A stretch of DNA of 64,000 nt from Takashimella koratensis (lineage: Eukaryota > Basidiomycota > Tremellomycetes > Trichosporonales > Tetragoniomycetaceae), in NCBI GenBank assembly GCA_003116875.1, contig BCKT01000010.1, positions 1,091,342 to 1,155,341 on the forward strand, given 5' to 3'. The notes under the pieces were generated by a model. It searched no databases, was not told the origin of the DNA, and was given only the letters and a program-made list of their open reading frames with translations. Of the stretch, positions 27,597-38,378 are shown piece after piece. A program made the position numbers and the translations under genes. Each line of letters opens with the position of its first letter. Positions within the stretch are counted from its first letter, which is position 1.

Positions 27597-29895
27597 TTAT
27601 CGCGACTCCAGCGAGGACAAGAAGTCGGAAAGCTGGTTTTGACGTCAGCAACAATCCGTTTCTACAAGATACGATGCAACCCGTTAATAAACCACTCACC
27701 TTCAACGCTCCCTGCCTGATCTGGTCGGTAAGGTTTTGCACATTGGGGTCGGCCATGACCCGGCCGGCGATATCGCGCACGTTCCTCTCAACCGCCTGGA
27801 GTGTCTCGTTCCCCTCGAGACCGAGGAGACCATCGCCGCTCATGCCTGAGCCTCCGGGTCCACCCATGTGCTCCTCGTCGTCCTCCTCGGGTCGGCCAAA
27901 GTATGCGTTCGAGGAAATCGCAGTCGCGCCTTGGAATTGCTGCAAACGCGACTGAGCCTCGGCACCCGCCGCCGGGTCGTACGTGCCACGGCCAAAGAAC
28001 ATGTCCGATGAAATACCTGATAGCGTGAACAGAGAATCTTGCGGATCTGCTGTGAAACCGCCTACCTACCTTTTTGGTTGCCAAACTTTTCGCGGGCAGT
28101 GTGGATGTTGTCCTCCTCGACGACACGACTAGGTTCGTCAGCGAGTGGTGCGCATGTATTACCAACCGACTTACACTTTCGGTGCTGCAACCACAGGTGC
28201 GGCGTTGGTCTGCCCGAACCCAAGCTTGACAGGTGCAGGCTTACTGCTCGCGGCAGCGGACGCGCTCGACGGGGTGCTCCTAGTGGCCGAAGATGCAGCA
28301 GTGGCGGCAGACGACGCACTACCACTCGCCCTAGCCGCCGCCTCGATCCTCGCAGCAGCGGCAAGGGCCTCTTCCTCCTCGCGTTTCTTGTCATACCCCA
28401 GCCGTTTGATGCGCTCCTCCTCCTCGAGGGCGCGCTTTTGTGCCTCTTCGAAGTTAATCGAAACAGCCGCCTTCTTGGCACCGAGCTTGGATGCCTTGGG
28501 CGCCGATGACGAGGTGTTGGAAGATGTGAGTCGGTTAGCGGCTGGGCGACCCGACGGTGTCGATCGCAGGGCGGAAGAAGTCACCGTTCGCGCAGCGGGC
28601 GCGGCAGTTGACGTGGTGGGCGATGCGGTAGCTGAAGGAGTGGTAGATGACGGGCGCGAAATGCCGATGGATGGTGGGGCGGGGGACGAGGTCTTGGAAC
28701 GTGGGAGCGGGGAAGGTGCGGCCTTGTCCCACGAGTCGAAAAAGTCCTCGGCTGGCTCAGCAGGGGTGGATGTGCCAGTCCCGCCCATAGGGGTCAAGTC
28801 GAGGCCATCGATGTGGATGCCGTGCGGGTTCCTAAAGGAGGAGGGAATGTCAGCCAGTTCGCACTGCTATACACGCAGGGCGACATCCATCACATTCGCA
28901 ACTCTGTTGACACCCACCTTGTCGCATCCTCAGCGATCTTCCTCTGAAGCTCCTCCTTGTAGAGCGACGCGACGCGGCTCGAGTATCGGGACCGGGCGTC
29001 CGAGTTGCCCGGAGGAAGGAGTGATGCGCCACCGTGCTTGTTGAAGAAATCAGCGATCGCGCCGTTGCCACCGACTTTAAGGGTACGGAGCTGGAGGAGA
29101 GACCACGTGTCGAGGTTGGTCGACCTGACAGGAGGAAGAATGGTCAGCAATCGGGCAAACTTTGGTGAGGGTGATGAACAGCGAGGACAATGAAGGGGAG
29201 TCGGCGAGTCGAGCATAGTGCAGCCGACAGGGAGGCTTCGATGATGATCCAATTGCAATCCGCACCCGCAAGCCTCACTTCACCACTCTCCATTCTTCCT
29301 CATACCACGTCGCTTGGCAGCCACCCATACACGACCAACGAACATGTGATATACTCACCTGACAAAACTGATGTGGACACCTAAGTTGCGGTGCACACTG
29401 GAACAGTCGAGGCAGAGGTAGATTGCAAACGTGACGGAAGTCCAGGTCGGGTTCTTGGCGCCGCAGTCGAAGCAGATCTGTGGGGTGGGACAGCGACAGG
29501 TGAGATTTTGTGGTATGAGCGCGGAAGGAGATCAAGGTCAGCAGTGTTCTCCACACGAGCGACACCCAAGCAGCCCAACCACGTCGACAGCGAAGGGAAA
29601 GGATGGGATATCGACTAATGGCAACCTCTTGCAAGAGCCATCCACGCCGTTCCATCTGAGACAGCAGTCATCGAGAACGCAGCGGAAATGAGTGTGCACG
29701 ACCACACTGTTCCCTCCCATCTCCTGCTCGAGACCCATGCCTCGTATCAACGGCCATGCCACCTCTTCCTTGAGTTCCACTACTCCAACGCGCGCCGACG
29801 CGCCGACGCGTGGAGTCTTGCCTACACACCTTGTTGGGCTTTTGAGATTTGAGGTGGGCGAACGCGGCGGTGGTCTGGGCCTTTGTGGGCTCCAT
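27597..29895 (-). CDS. GLO3: ArfGAP of the Glo3/ARFGAP2-3 type
   Basis: ATG at 29895 ([15 protein letters not shown]). After an intron, exon 2 encodes the ArfGAP zinc finger: CFDCG, then [18 protein letters not shown], then [14 protein letters not shown]. This gives C-x2-C-x16-C-x2-C plus the catalytic Arg of HRNLG. The next exons ([20 protein letters not shown]) finish the domain. A Ser/Thr/Ala/Pro-rich linker with [20 protein letters not shown] follows, then a Glo3-motif-like C-terminus ([25 protein letters not shown]). Glo3 stimulates GTP hydrolysis on Arf1 for COPI retrograde traffic between Golgi and ER. The last exon is inferred: an acceptor near 27632 gives [11 protein letters not shown] and a TAA at 27597-27599. 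Reading on without that intron would end at 27484. Confidence 0.88.
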
Positions 29896-30236
29896 GGTGG
29901 GCGAGATGGGTGCTGGATGTGCTTGTTGTGGGCGGGTAATGGCGAGGGGGGAGCAGGGGGTAGGGGGTGGATGGATGAGTGGATGGATGGTGAGTGAATG
30001 ACAGAGGTCCGTGAAATGGCCTGGCTGGCTGGCTTTTCCTTTTTTTTTTTTTTTNTTTTTTGCGGTACGAGGGTTTTCTCCCAATACAGGCAGGCATTAC
30101 GTAATAGTGATTGCTTCAAGTCATTGTGGCTCCCTAGCTCATCTCGTTCTCTGGGCTCTACAGCACCTGTATAAACGAATAACTGCATTTCTTTTCCATC
30201 TACAGCACCCTGCACCTTCTTCCTATTCAGAGAGTT
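29896..30236. other. intergenic, Glo3 promoter and SOD 3' flank
   Basis: About 340 bp between two minus-strand genes. It has GGATGGAT-rich sequence near 29965-29990 and a long T homopolymer containing an undetermined base at 30055. No gene is supported. Confidence 0.5.
30040..30061. repeat. poly(T) run with an undetermined base (N)
   Basis: A T homopolymer of about 22 positions interrupted only by the single N at 30055. It is likely a sequencing or assembly uncertainty and its true length is unknown. It lies upstream of Glo3 in noncoding DNA. Confidence 0.85.
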
Positions 30237-31056
30237 GCCTTGGCCCCCTGAAAACGTCTCTCCGCTTCCTCAAAGTTGAGCACCGACCAGATCGCGTCCA
30301 AGTACTAGGTCGTTAGTCATTCCTCTCGTGCTCAAACCCACCTTCGCCTTGACATTCTTGTACTGCAGATAGAACGCGTGCTCCCAGATATCAATCGCGA
30401 TGATAGGAACATGGGCTGCAGTACCAGTTCAGCTATTGACCTCAAACCAAGACTCACTCAGCAGACGGTCCTGGTTCCCAGTCGTGACCACTTCCAGTCT
30501 CTTGGCAGTTGTGTTCCATCCCAACCAGCCCCATCCAGATCCTTGGATACCCGCGGTCCGGACGTTTAGCTGTGACTTGAGCTGATTAAGAGACCCGAAA
30601 TCGGCCTCAATTTGTTTTAAAAGGGTCGGCGCCACCTCAGGTTTGGCGGAAGCTGAATCGGAGGGAGTGAGGTTCTCCCAGAACAACTGACATCTTGTTA
30701 GATACGCTTGGTATAGACCGCAGACACCATAAGCACCTCACAGAGTGATTGCTGAATGCATGGTTAGCAGAGATTCTGGTGAACGGCAAGCTTACACGTG
30801 ACCACCGAGATTGAACTGAAGCGCTGGCTGAAGAGCGATAATGCCCTGGGTATCGCCCGCCAAGCTGAGCTTTACAAGGGATTCTTCAGCGGCGTTGAGA
30901 CCGTTGACATAATTCTGATGGTGCTTGCTATGGTGAAGGACCATGATTTCTTCGCAGATAAAGGGCTCCAGCGCCTGAGGAGGTCAGTCATAGTTATCTG
31001 TTACGACTCACGTTGTACGCGTAGGGCAGAGGCGGGAGGGTGTGCTTGGTCGTCAT
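30237..31056 (-). CDS. SOD2: manganese superoxide dismutase, apparently cytosolic
   Basis: ATG 31056 starts [15 protein letters not shown], immediately the mature N-terminus of Mn/Fe SODs. Short introns join exons with [18 protein letters not shown], a second segment ending FNLGGHVNHSLFWENL, and then [12 protein letters not shown]. The last part is [19 protein letters not shown] and [15 protein letters not shown], with TGA at 30237-30239. The metal ligands are all present: two His (HHSKHH, NHSLFW), then Asp and His of DIWEH. The Gln before GSGW marks the Mn type. The enzyme converts superoxide to peroxide and oxygen. No mitochondrial presequence precedes the LPPLPY motif, so cytosolic location is inferred unless an upstream exon was missed. 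It is divergent from the CCS-like gene. Confidence 0.93.
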
Positions 31057-31494
31057 ATTGGTGAGTATCGTGTGCTAGGTGTAGACGACAGGGAACGGAA
31101 AGTGGGTTCAGTTATGAAAGTTGGGCGCCGGGAAAACGAGGTGCGAGGGGCACGTATAAAAACTGCTTGGACAGAATGTGGCAGAAGCGCGACTTAAGAA
31201 GATACCCCTCGTCGACGTGAGGCATATGTTTTGAGGACCTGATTGGTGCGAACGGAACGGTCAAATGACGCGCTCGATGAGTCAATTGGCTACGAGAAAG
31301 GCGAGGCGCTCTGTCCTATCAAGATCTTGCCCAAGGCGACTGGCCGCCAGATTAGCTTGGTTTGTTGTGGTCCATCAATGAATAGACCGGTCACCGTTCG
31401 GGTACTTAAAGCCCCGGCGCTTCTTTTATCTTGTTCACCGCGCCACATCTTGCCCCAATCGCGCCCTTCGTCCATTGTCAAACCTCACGCCATT
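31057..31494. promoter_or_regulatory. bidirectional upstream region of Mn-SOD and CCS-like genes
   Basis: The 438 bp separate the two divergent start codons. A plus-strand tataaaaa element lies near 31155. Short frames here are not protein-like. Shared oxidative-stress or metal control of the pair is a plausible inference, not shown. Confidence 0.5.
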
Positions 31495-32468
31495 ATGTCT
31501 GTGTCTCTACCACAAACAAAGCCCTCCGAGTCAGCTTGCATCGAAGTCAGTATTAAAACTGACGACCGAAACGTAAGTGCAAGCCAATCTTAGCTGTGTA
31601 CTCACTCTTTCTCGTCAGCATACCGAGACAGTCCTAAGAAGGCTTCAAGGAACGGAAGGTGAGTGTAGTAGCTGCGGCTTCCGAACATTGTCTGACGTAC
31701 CACAGGAGTCGAAAGTTACACCCTCGATGTCGGTACCGGGGAGATTTCGATCACCGGATCAAGTATGGTGACCTTTTGAATTCTTGGCTGACGATTGCAG
31801 TGTCTCTCGCTCAGCTTACTCGAGCCTTGCAACTCACAGAGCGTCAAGTCTCTCTGTCCGCCCTTTGTTCCTCCCTCACCGGTAGCCTCCATCCCGCTGC
31901 TGTCTCCATCCTCGAGCTCCCATATCCCAAAGTCCTTCCATACGGAACCGTCCGCCTCTCCCGGTCTTCCGCCCTGCCCAGCATCGACCATCTCCAGATC
32001 TCGCAGAACGTAATTGGCGTCTGTCGCTTCGTTCAACTTCCGGCTGGGACTATATCGCTTGATCTGACGTTTCGACTGCCCTCCGTGAAACAGGTCGGAG
32101 CAGTCTTGCAGCAGCCGATACTTTACGATGTGTACATCAGCAGCACTGGCAACTTGGTTAGTCCTCCTGCAACGACGGGGCGTCCTCTCCAATCTCTCGG
32201 GCGCGTCAGCGTGGATGAGAATGGGTACGGCGATCTCATATGTGACGTAGAAGGAGAGCTGGGAAATTGGATTGGGCGGGCGTGTGTACTGCAGAGGATA
32301 GCGAGCCTGGGACACCCCCCCGCGCCTCTGCAGATTGCTGCTGGAGTTGTTGCAAGAAGCACAGGCAAGTGGGGTAAGGACAAATCCGTATCAGCGTGTA
32401 GCGGTAGAAAAGTGTGGGAAGAGTATCAACCTCCGGAGAACCTCCGCGACAGCTCGTGGTGCTGTTGA
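31495..32468 (+). CDS. CCS1: copper-chaperone-for-SOD (CCS/Lys7)-like protein lacking the usual copper motifs
   Basis: Four exons fit: 31495-31572, 31619-31658, 31706-31762 and 31801-32468, stop TGA 32466-32468. The N-terminal part has the ferredoxin-like HMA fold pattern of CCS domain 1 (ETVLRRLQGTEGVESYTLDV). Where the MxCxxC copper loop should be there is KTDDRNHTE. Domain 2 resembles the SOD-like domain: GVCRFVQLPAGTI, PLQSLGRVSVDENGYGDL and NWIGRACVLQR. Domain 3 follows IAAGVVARSTGKW and reads VSACSGRKVWEEY, where CCS normally has CxC (CAC or CSC); only one Cys remains. A terminal WCC is present. In yeast, Lys7 delivers copper to Sod1 and forms its disulfide. Here copper transfer through domain 1 looks impossible. 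The alternative is a repurposed or non-metal chaperone. Confidence 0.8.
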
Positions 32469-33175
32469 GTGGGGATGTACAAAGCTGTTATCTGTACTAT
32501 TCTAGGATAGGGCCGGTGGAGAGGCTCTGCGGGCCGACAGGCTCTAACGTTCCCCCGCAGCACCAACTCTCATCCTATCTCTTCTGAGTCATCATCCTCA
32601 CGTCTTGCGCAGCATCACTGATCGACTCAGCATGTGGCATCTTACCCTCCATGATCTGTCTCTGACACCGTTCCCCGCTCGTGGGCCCTACCCCAGGGAG
32701 CGGGCTGCATGCATATCGACGGCCAAGACTCGGTGGAGGTGCTATTTCGGTGTGGTTTAATCACGTGACTACGCTTACCTTTTCGGAAGAGACCGACATT
32801 TTTAATCGTGGCTCTTTTGTTAGCTTCGGATGGCAACACCCACCCGCATCACACCCGCGCCTCGCGCACCCGAGCATTACGATCATCCCATGAGCTCTTA
32901 TCTCACGAGGGGCTGCGCGGATGGCTACCGGGGAGGCAGCTAATCCCCAAGTGTCTAGCCCGGAACTGATCCGCTTTAGTGCCACACCCTCTCAGCCCTG
33001 ATTCCAATGATGCATCAACCCCTCGATCGCGTTTATCCCTCATCACCATCCCTGGCCGTCGGCATGGAGATTGCTCGGGAGCTTTCCGCAAAAGCTGGGA
33101 CCGGACGTGAGGGTGACAGGTCATATATAGCTGGCTAGCTTCGAGGAGCTTCCCTTCAACCATCAACTCGACACC
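32469..33175. promoter_or_regulatory. upstream region of the first sugar permease
   Basis: About 700 bp without a supported gene. It contains catatata at 33122-33129, 47 bp before the ATG at 33176 and well placed for a TATA box. A CGG-N7-CCG inverted triplet, of the kind bound by Zn2Cys6 dimers, lies at 33076-33088. Both are sequence-level suggestions. Confidence 0.45.
33122..33129 (+). promoter_or_regulatory. TATA-like element before sugar permease 1
   Basis: catatata, 47 bp upstream of the ATG at 33176. Similar elements sit 50-75 bp upstream of the other two permeases and the flavin monooxygenase, suggesting strongly regulated promoters. Confidence 0.5.
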
Positions 33176-35191
33176 ATGCCTAGCTTTCTCGACAAGCACA
33201 ACGCCGGGCGCACGGGTATCAGCAAGTCTGGTCTCGGCCACCTCGAGGGCTTGCACAACAACACTCATCCGCAATGGTGGAAAGACCCGTGTCTCGTCAA
33301 GCTGCATATCAGTGAGCAGGTCGTAATATCTCTGCTCCGACAGCAGCTTACCATATCCAGTCCTCATGGCGATCACACTTGTCCAGATCACGGGAGGTTA
33401 CGATGGTTCGCTTATCAACAACCTCCAAGCCCTCACCTCGTGGGAGACCGCTCTCGGCAACCCCAACGCCAACATGATTGGTGTGATTGGAGCAGTTCAG
33501 ACAGTGGGTGCGGTCGCCGTCTTCTTGCCGGCGCCGTGGGTCAATGACAAGTTTGGACGTAAATGGTCTATTGTGGCGGGTGGTCTTCTCATCACCGCCG
33601 GCGGCTTCCTCCAAGGTTTTGCCTACTCCACCCCCCAATACATCGTCGGTAGGATGGTCGTCGGTGCCGGTAACGTCTTTGGTGTCATTGGCGGATCAAC
33701 GTGAGTGGATTAGCATCGAGGTAATCAGTGCTAATGATCTACAGCCTCACCAACGAGCTTGCCCACCCCAGAACTCGTCCTTACATCGTCGGTGAGTTCA
33801 ACTTCCCGAAATACCGAATAACAATTTAATTAGGTTATTATAACGTGATTTGGTACATTGGTAAGTCTCTAGAGCCTCCCAGAGGTCTATAGCATGCTCG
33901 GGAATGCTTGGGAATCGTGTGGGGACGATTGGAGAGGGTTTGGGAGTGATTGAACCTAGTTACGGAAAATTGACACCCATCCTTTAGGATCGATTATTGC
34001 GGCATGGCTTTGCTACGGGCTCAAGCTCCACCTTCCTACTTCGCAGTGGGGGTGGCGCATCCCGACGCTCCTGATGGCGTTCTTCGGTATGCTGCAGATC
34101 GCGATCCTCCCGTGGATCCCCGAGTCGCCGCGTTGGCTTATGGCGCACGGCCGTGAGGCGGAGGCGCACGCTCTGCTCACCAAGCTCCACGCCAACGGCG
34201 TCGAAGATGACGAGCTCGTCGCTGCAGAGATCCTCGAGATCAAGCGCACCTTCGAGACCGAGGCTGCGGCCAAGGACCAGTCAAAGTCGTGGAAGCAGTG
34301 CTTTGCCACGCCCGGCGACCGCTGGAGGATGTTCATCTGTATCGGTCTTGCGACCTGCAACAACTGGACCGGGCAGAGTATCGTCACGTACTACAACACA
34401 AAGATTCTCACTCAAGCCGGCATCACCACGACACTCTCTCAGCTCGGTATCAACGGAGGGCTGTCCATCTTTGACTTGTTCTGTGCAATCTTTGGTGGTT
34501 TCATCTCTGGTCGCGTCGGTCGCCGCCCGCTCTTCCTCGCTTCGTTCCTCGGCATGACTGGTGCGCATATCATTGTCACTGGTCTATCTGCCAGGTACGC
34601 GCAGACCACCATTGCCGGTTACGGCTACGCAGTCATTGCTTTCTACTGGGTTGAGTCTGGCTTCTACAGTAAGTGCAGCTAAAGGTCTTTACTGACCGCA
34701 GACATCGCGATGAACCCTCTTATCTACGCATACGTCTCCGAGTGCTTATCCTACTCCACTCGCGCCAAGGGAATGTCGTTGTTCCTCGTCACCGGTGACT
34801 GGCAGGCTATCATCACTCGCTACGTAAGTCTTATGCATGTTCCACCGCTGACGCCCAGTGCAACCCGATCGGTCTCGCCAACCTCGGCTGGAGTGAGTGA
34901 ATGGTCCGAGAGAAAGGCTTGTGCTGATTTTTAGAATACTACATCGTTTTCCTCGCATTCTATGTCCTTGAGACGGCATTCATCTACCTGTACTTCCCCG
35001 AGACCAAGGGTCGTACCCTTGTATGTTTGCAAAGGCTCCCCTTTGCCCAGAGCTGCGCTGACATTACCCAGGAGGAGATTGCCGAGATTTTCGATGGCGT
35101 CCAAGTTGCCAACCAAGTCGTGGCCGAGATCGAGAAGGGTCACAACGACGAAACCAAGGACATCCCTGTGGCTGTTCAGGAGGTCCAGTGA
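33176..35191 (+). CDS. MFS sugar permease (Lac12/lactose-permease type) 1
   Basis: ATG 33176 (MPSFLDKHNAG), stop TGA 35189-35191, with about eight introns. The second exon carries ITLVQITGGYDGSLINNLQ in TM1 and the loop NDKFGRKW after TM2. Later parts have PESPRWLMAHGREAEA at the end of TM6, the cytosolic loop, TM7 (GQSIVTYYN) and the sugar-porter C-terminal signature (YFPETKGRTL then EEIAEIFDG). The order fits a 12-TM sugar/H+ symporter of about 530 residues in the plasma membrane. By family, substrates may be disaccharides, hexoses or related polyols; the sequence does not decide. It is the first member of a region rich in transporters and catabolic enzymes, and lies tail to tail with permease 2. 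Confidence 0.88.
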
Positions 35192-35928
35192 GGGTGGTTT
35201 CTACCTACCTACAAACGTTTGACTTTCCCTTGTTTCTCTTTTCCTAGTCCTCTTCCATTGAGCGCTCCCTCGACGCTCTTTGAAGATGATCGTTGTCAGC
35301 CTAGGCTCCGATTTCTCGGTCTGAAAAATGCAAAAACGTATAGGGTTATCAAGTCTGAGAGTGACAACTTGATTCAAAAGACTGCAATCAACGTTTATGC
35401 ATCTGTGTGTCTGTTGAGGGTTTCGTTTCTCACTCAAGTGTAACACTTCTTCGGCACTCCGTTAGGGTAGGCACGAGGAGGTGTGACAGCGAGGTGGCGG
35501 TAGAGATAGTAGTCCCTCTGAAGATGCAATAACAAAAGTCATGGACAAGCTGGAGTGACTATAGATTCGTTGGAGAAAAAGACATCTATCTTTTCCAAGA
35601 GCAGTACTTGCTTTACATATATACTCTTTGTCTCCTTTGCCATGCCTCGTTCGATCCAGGAGAAGGATATGCAGAGCTTGACCCTATGAAATGAAGATAC
35701 TTTCATGTCCACAAGAGCGTACGTAGCCTCCAGTGTATCGCACCATTTGCATATCACAACTCAAAACTACTTGAACAGTACGAATACTGTCCCAGTTACA
35801 ACGACCCTCCTCGGCGAGAGAATGACCAAAGCTAAACAAATTCTAATCCTCCATCTCGATTCGACGTCCCGAAGACGGCGCAACAGTTTCAAAACAATCC
35901 ACCGTCTTACTGCTCACACCACGCCACC
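35192..35928. other. intergenic between convergent permease genes
   Basis: About 740 bp, AT-richer than the flanks, holding both 3' ends. Short frames on both strands look non-coding. No RNA gene was recognised. Confidence 0.5.
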
Positions 35929-37758
35929 TTACAACCCGCGCTCCTGAGCCTCCAGGATAGCCCTCTTCTTCGCAACCTTGGCGATCTCGATCGAGGTTTT
36001 CCTCGGGTTCTTGCTTTCGAAGACGAAGTGAAGGTCTTCAAGAGAGAGCCACTTAGTCTCAACGGCGAAGACGATAATCCAGATAGACCAGCACACGTTG
36101 GCTGCGAAGAAAATGAAGTACACTGTGGGTTAGCGATAGCCTGGTGATCATTGACTCACTCTTCCAGCTGATAGCGGCGAAGGCAGTAGGGAGACCAAAG
36201 GTGTTGACGAGGTTGACGGCAGTAGCGACCCAGCTGAAAAGGGCGACTTGCTTGGCACGACCCTCGAACGTAGCACATTCGCCGGGGTAGAGGCCCTGGA
36301 GTGGGGTGAAACCGACAGAGTAACCGAAACCGAACAGGTCTAAAAAGGAGTTAGTCGACCTCCAAGCAGTAGAGAGGCAGACTTACAGAGGAAGGCGATG
36401 CCGGCGTTGGCTCGGGCGACGTTGTGGCTGGACGCGACGTTGGCGAGGAGACCACCACAAAGGAGCATGATGACCGTGCAAGACAAGATGGCGAAGATGA
36501 GAACGCTACGACGACCGGCAATGTTTGAGTCGGTAAGCCAGACACCAATGAGGGCACCGATGAAGGAGACAATCGAGTTGACAAAGTTGAGAATACGCTG
36601 AGTGTTGGTGTCGGTGAGACCGGCCTGGCCGAGGAGAGTGGGGAGGAAGTAGCTGGTGAGACCATTACCACACAGCTGGCCAGGGATGGCGATCAAGCAA
36701 GCCATCATGAAACGGTAGCGAGTGGCCGGGGTGCCGAAGACGGAGCGGAAGTCCCAGAAGTTCTGGCTGTGCTCAAACTCGAGGCTCTCCTCAATCTCAG
36801 CAACCTCGAGCTTGATGAGGGGTGAGTTGATATCTCGGTTGAGGGAGTGTAAGTCGGCAAGGATCTTGACGGCCTTCTCTTTCTGACCCTTGGAGTAGAG
36901 CCAACGAGGGGAGTCAGGGATCACAAGCGCAAAGGCAAAAGTGATGAATGCCGGTGCCGCCTGGAGGAGAATGGGGATACGCCAAGCCCAAGGAGTAGCG
37001 ATCTTGCCGAGAGGAATGGCGATACCGGTCGCCAAGATTGATCCAGTGTAGTAAAAAGTCTGAATCATACCGCACCACCTTCCACGAGTCGCAGGAGGTG
37101 CAATTTCGGCGAGGTAGATCTTGCTGCGGATGTCAGACAAGTCCACATCGTATAACTCACGCGCCAGCACCGCAGATGTTGCAACCGAAAGCCGTGAGGA
37201 AACGACCACCCAAGAACATGCCAAAGTTGGTAGCGAACCCAGTAAGGAAGGCACCGACCCTGCGCCTGTCAGCCTTGACTTTCACTAACGCTTACATGAG
37301 GAGACCAGCACCGATGAACATAACCCAACGGCGACCAATCCTGTCGGAAAGCATGATTACCGGAAAGAATCCAGCGACCGACCCGACGTTATAGATACCA
37401 AAGACAAGGGACGTGCCGGAGGCCGCCTTGATATCGAAGTAGGACTGGAACTGAGTCATCGAGTTGACCGAAGACATGACGGCGTTATCGAATCCTGAGA
37501 CATCAGCAACGATTTGGCACGCGGGAGCTCACCGTTGTCGCCACCAGCCATCCAGACGACAAGGGCGCAGCCAAAGAACCTCCACCAGCGGAGGCCGAAG
37601 GTGGGAAGACCAGGGTCAGCCTGGTGAGCGAGGTGGAAGGCGGTGGCACGGTCTTCAAAGTTCATGGCCGTGACATCGCCCTTGCCGTCGATCTCCACGA
37701 CCACATGGCCGAGGGTGTCCTTGTTGTCAACTGCTTCGATTTCACCGGGGGCAGACAT
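35929..37758 (-). CDS. MFS sugar permease (Lac12/hexose type) 2
   Basis: ATG 37758 (MSAPGEIEAVDNKD), stop TAA 35929-35931, with five or so introns. Visible landmarks are ALVVWMAGGDNGFDNAV in TM1, the LSDRIGRRW loop, GGRFLTAFGCNICGAGA in TM4, the EIAPPATRGRW motif, and PDSPRWLYSKGQKEKA after TM6. Further on are LPTLLGQAGLTD in TM7 and VETKWLSLEDLHFVFE at the C-terminus. It is a 12-TM sugar porter of about 530 residues. It diverges clearly from permease 1, so it is not a recent tandem copy. A TATA-like tatttaaa on the coding strand (37818-37825) lies 60 bp upstream. Substrate unknown. Confidence 0.88.
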
Positions 37759-38378
37759 TGCGATAGGGGGCTGGGGTGTTGCGGTTGTGGGGATCTACGG
37801 GACACCCAAGGGATGGCTTTAAATACAACAGTTGGTTGGTATCCGAAGCATGTACGGCTCACTCACAACCCGACCGAGGGGAACGATGGTGACAATGGCT
37901 CGTCCGAGTCCCACCCGCGAGATAAGCCACGGGACCAATATCGTCCCTGCTTGGCAAAAGTGTGACCTGGTTCAGAGGACTTGACGTTATCGGCGTTTCG
38001 CGGCCGAGCCTTCAGGCCCAGAATCGACGCCACTACACCCACTCAATCGGACTTCTGAATCGCGCTAAAAGCTACGGGCCCGGAGAACCGGCGCGAAAGC
38101 CGCGAATTCTTGCCGTGAATTCATCGGGTGAGTGCTCGGGTCTGAGGGTCAGGTGATAAGGACCTGTGGGCAATGAGAGAACCTGGGTTACACATTCGTT
38201 GGGTCACGAGAATAAGCCATTCCGAAGAGTTCACCGTACCCGGCATAATGTTCTTTGGAAATGCTTGGGGGGGTTCTTTGGTGATGACGCCGTGATGGCA
38301 AGTCAACCCAATTCAAATCTTCAGGTAATCACGAGGTGCATGAGGAGAGAGTCGAGAGTCTATCTGATCAGACATTGC
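37759..38378. promoter_or_regulatory. permease 2 promoter and amidase 1 3' flank
   Basis: About 620 bp. A TATA-like element at 37818-37825 serves permease 2. The rest, including 37960-38300, shows no protein-like frame on either strand. Confidence 0.45.
37818..37825 (-). promoter_or_regulatory. TATA-like element before sugar permease 2
   Basis: Minus strand reads tatttaaa, 60 bp upstream of the ATG at 37758. Confidence 0.5.

Noticed and set aside
28145..29044. Long plus-strand frame of 299 codons
   Set aside because: Antisense to the low-complexity Ala/Ser linker of the Glo3 gene, whose domains on the minus strand are certain.
29538..30215. Minus-strand frame across the N base
   Set aside because: It combines the Glo3 first exon region, an intron and promoter sequence; it includes the undetermined base and has no domain.
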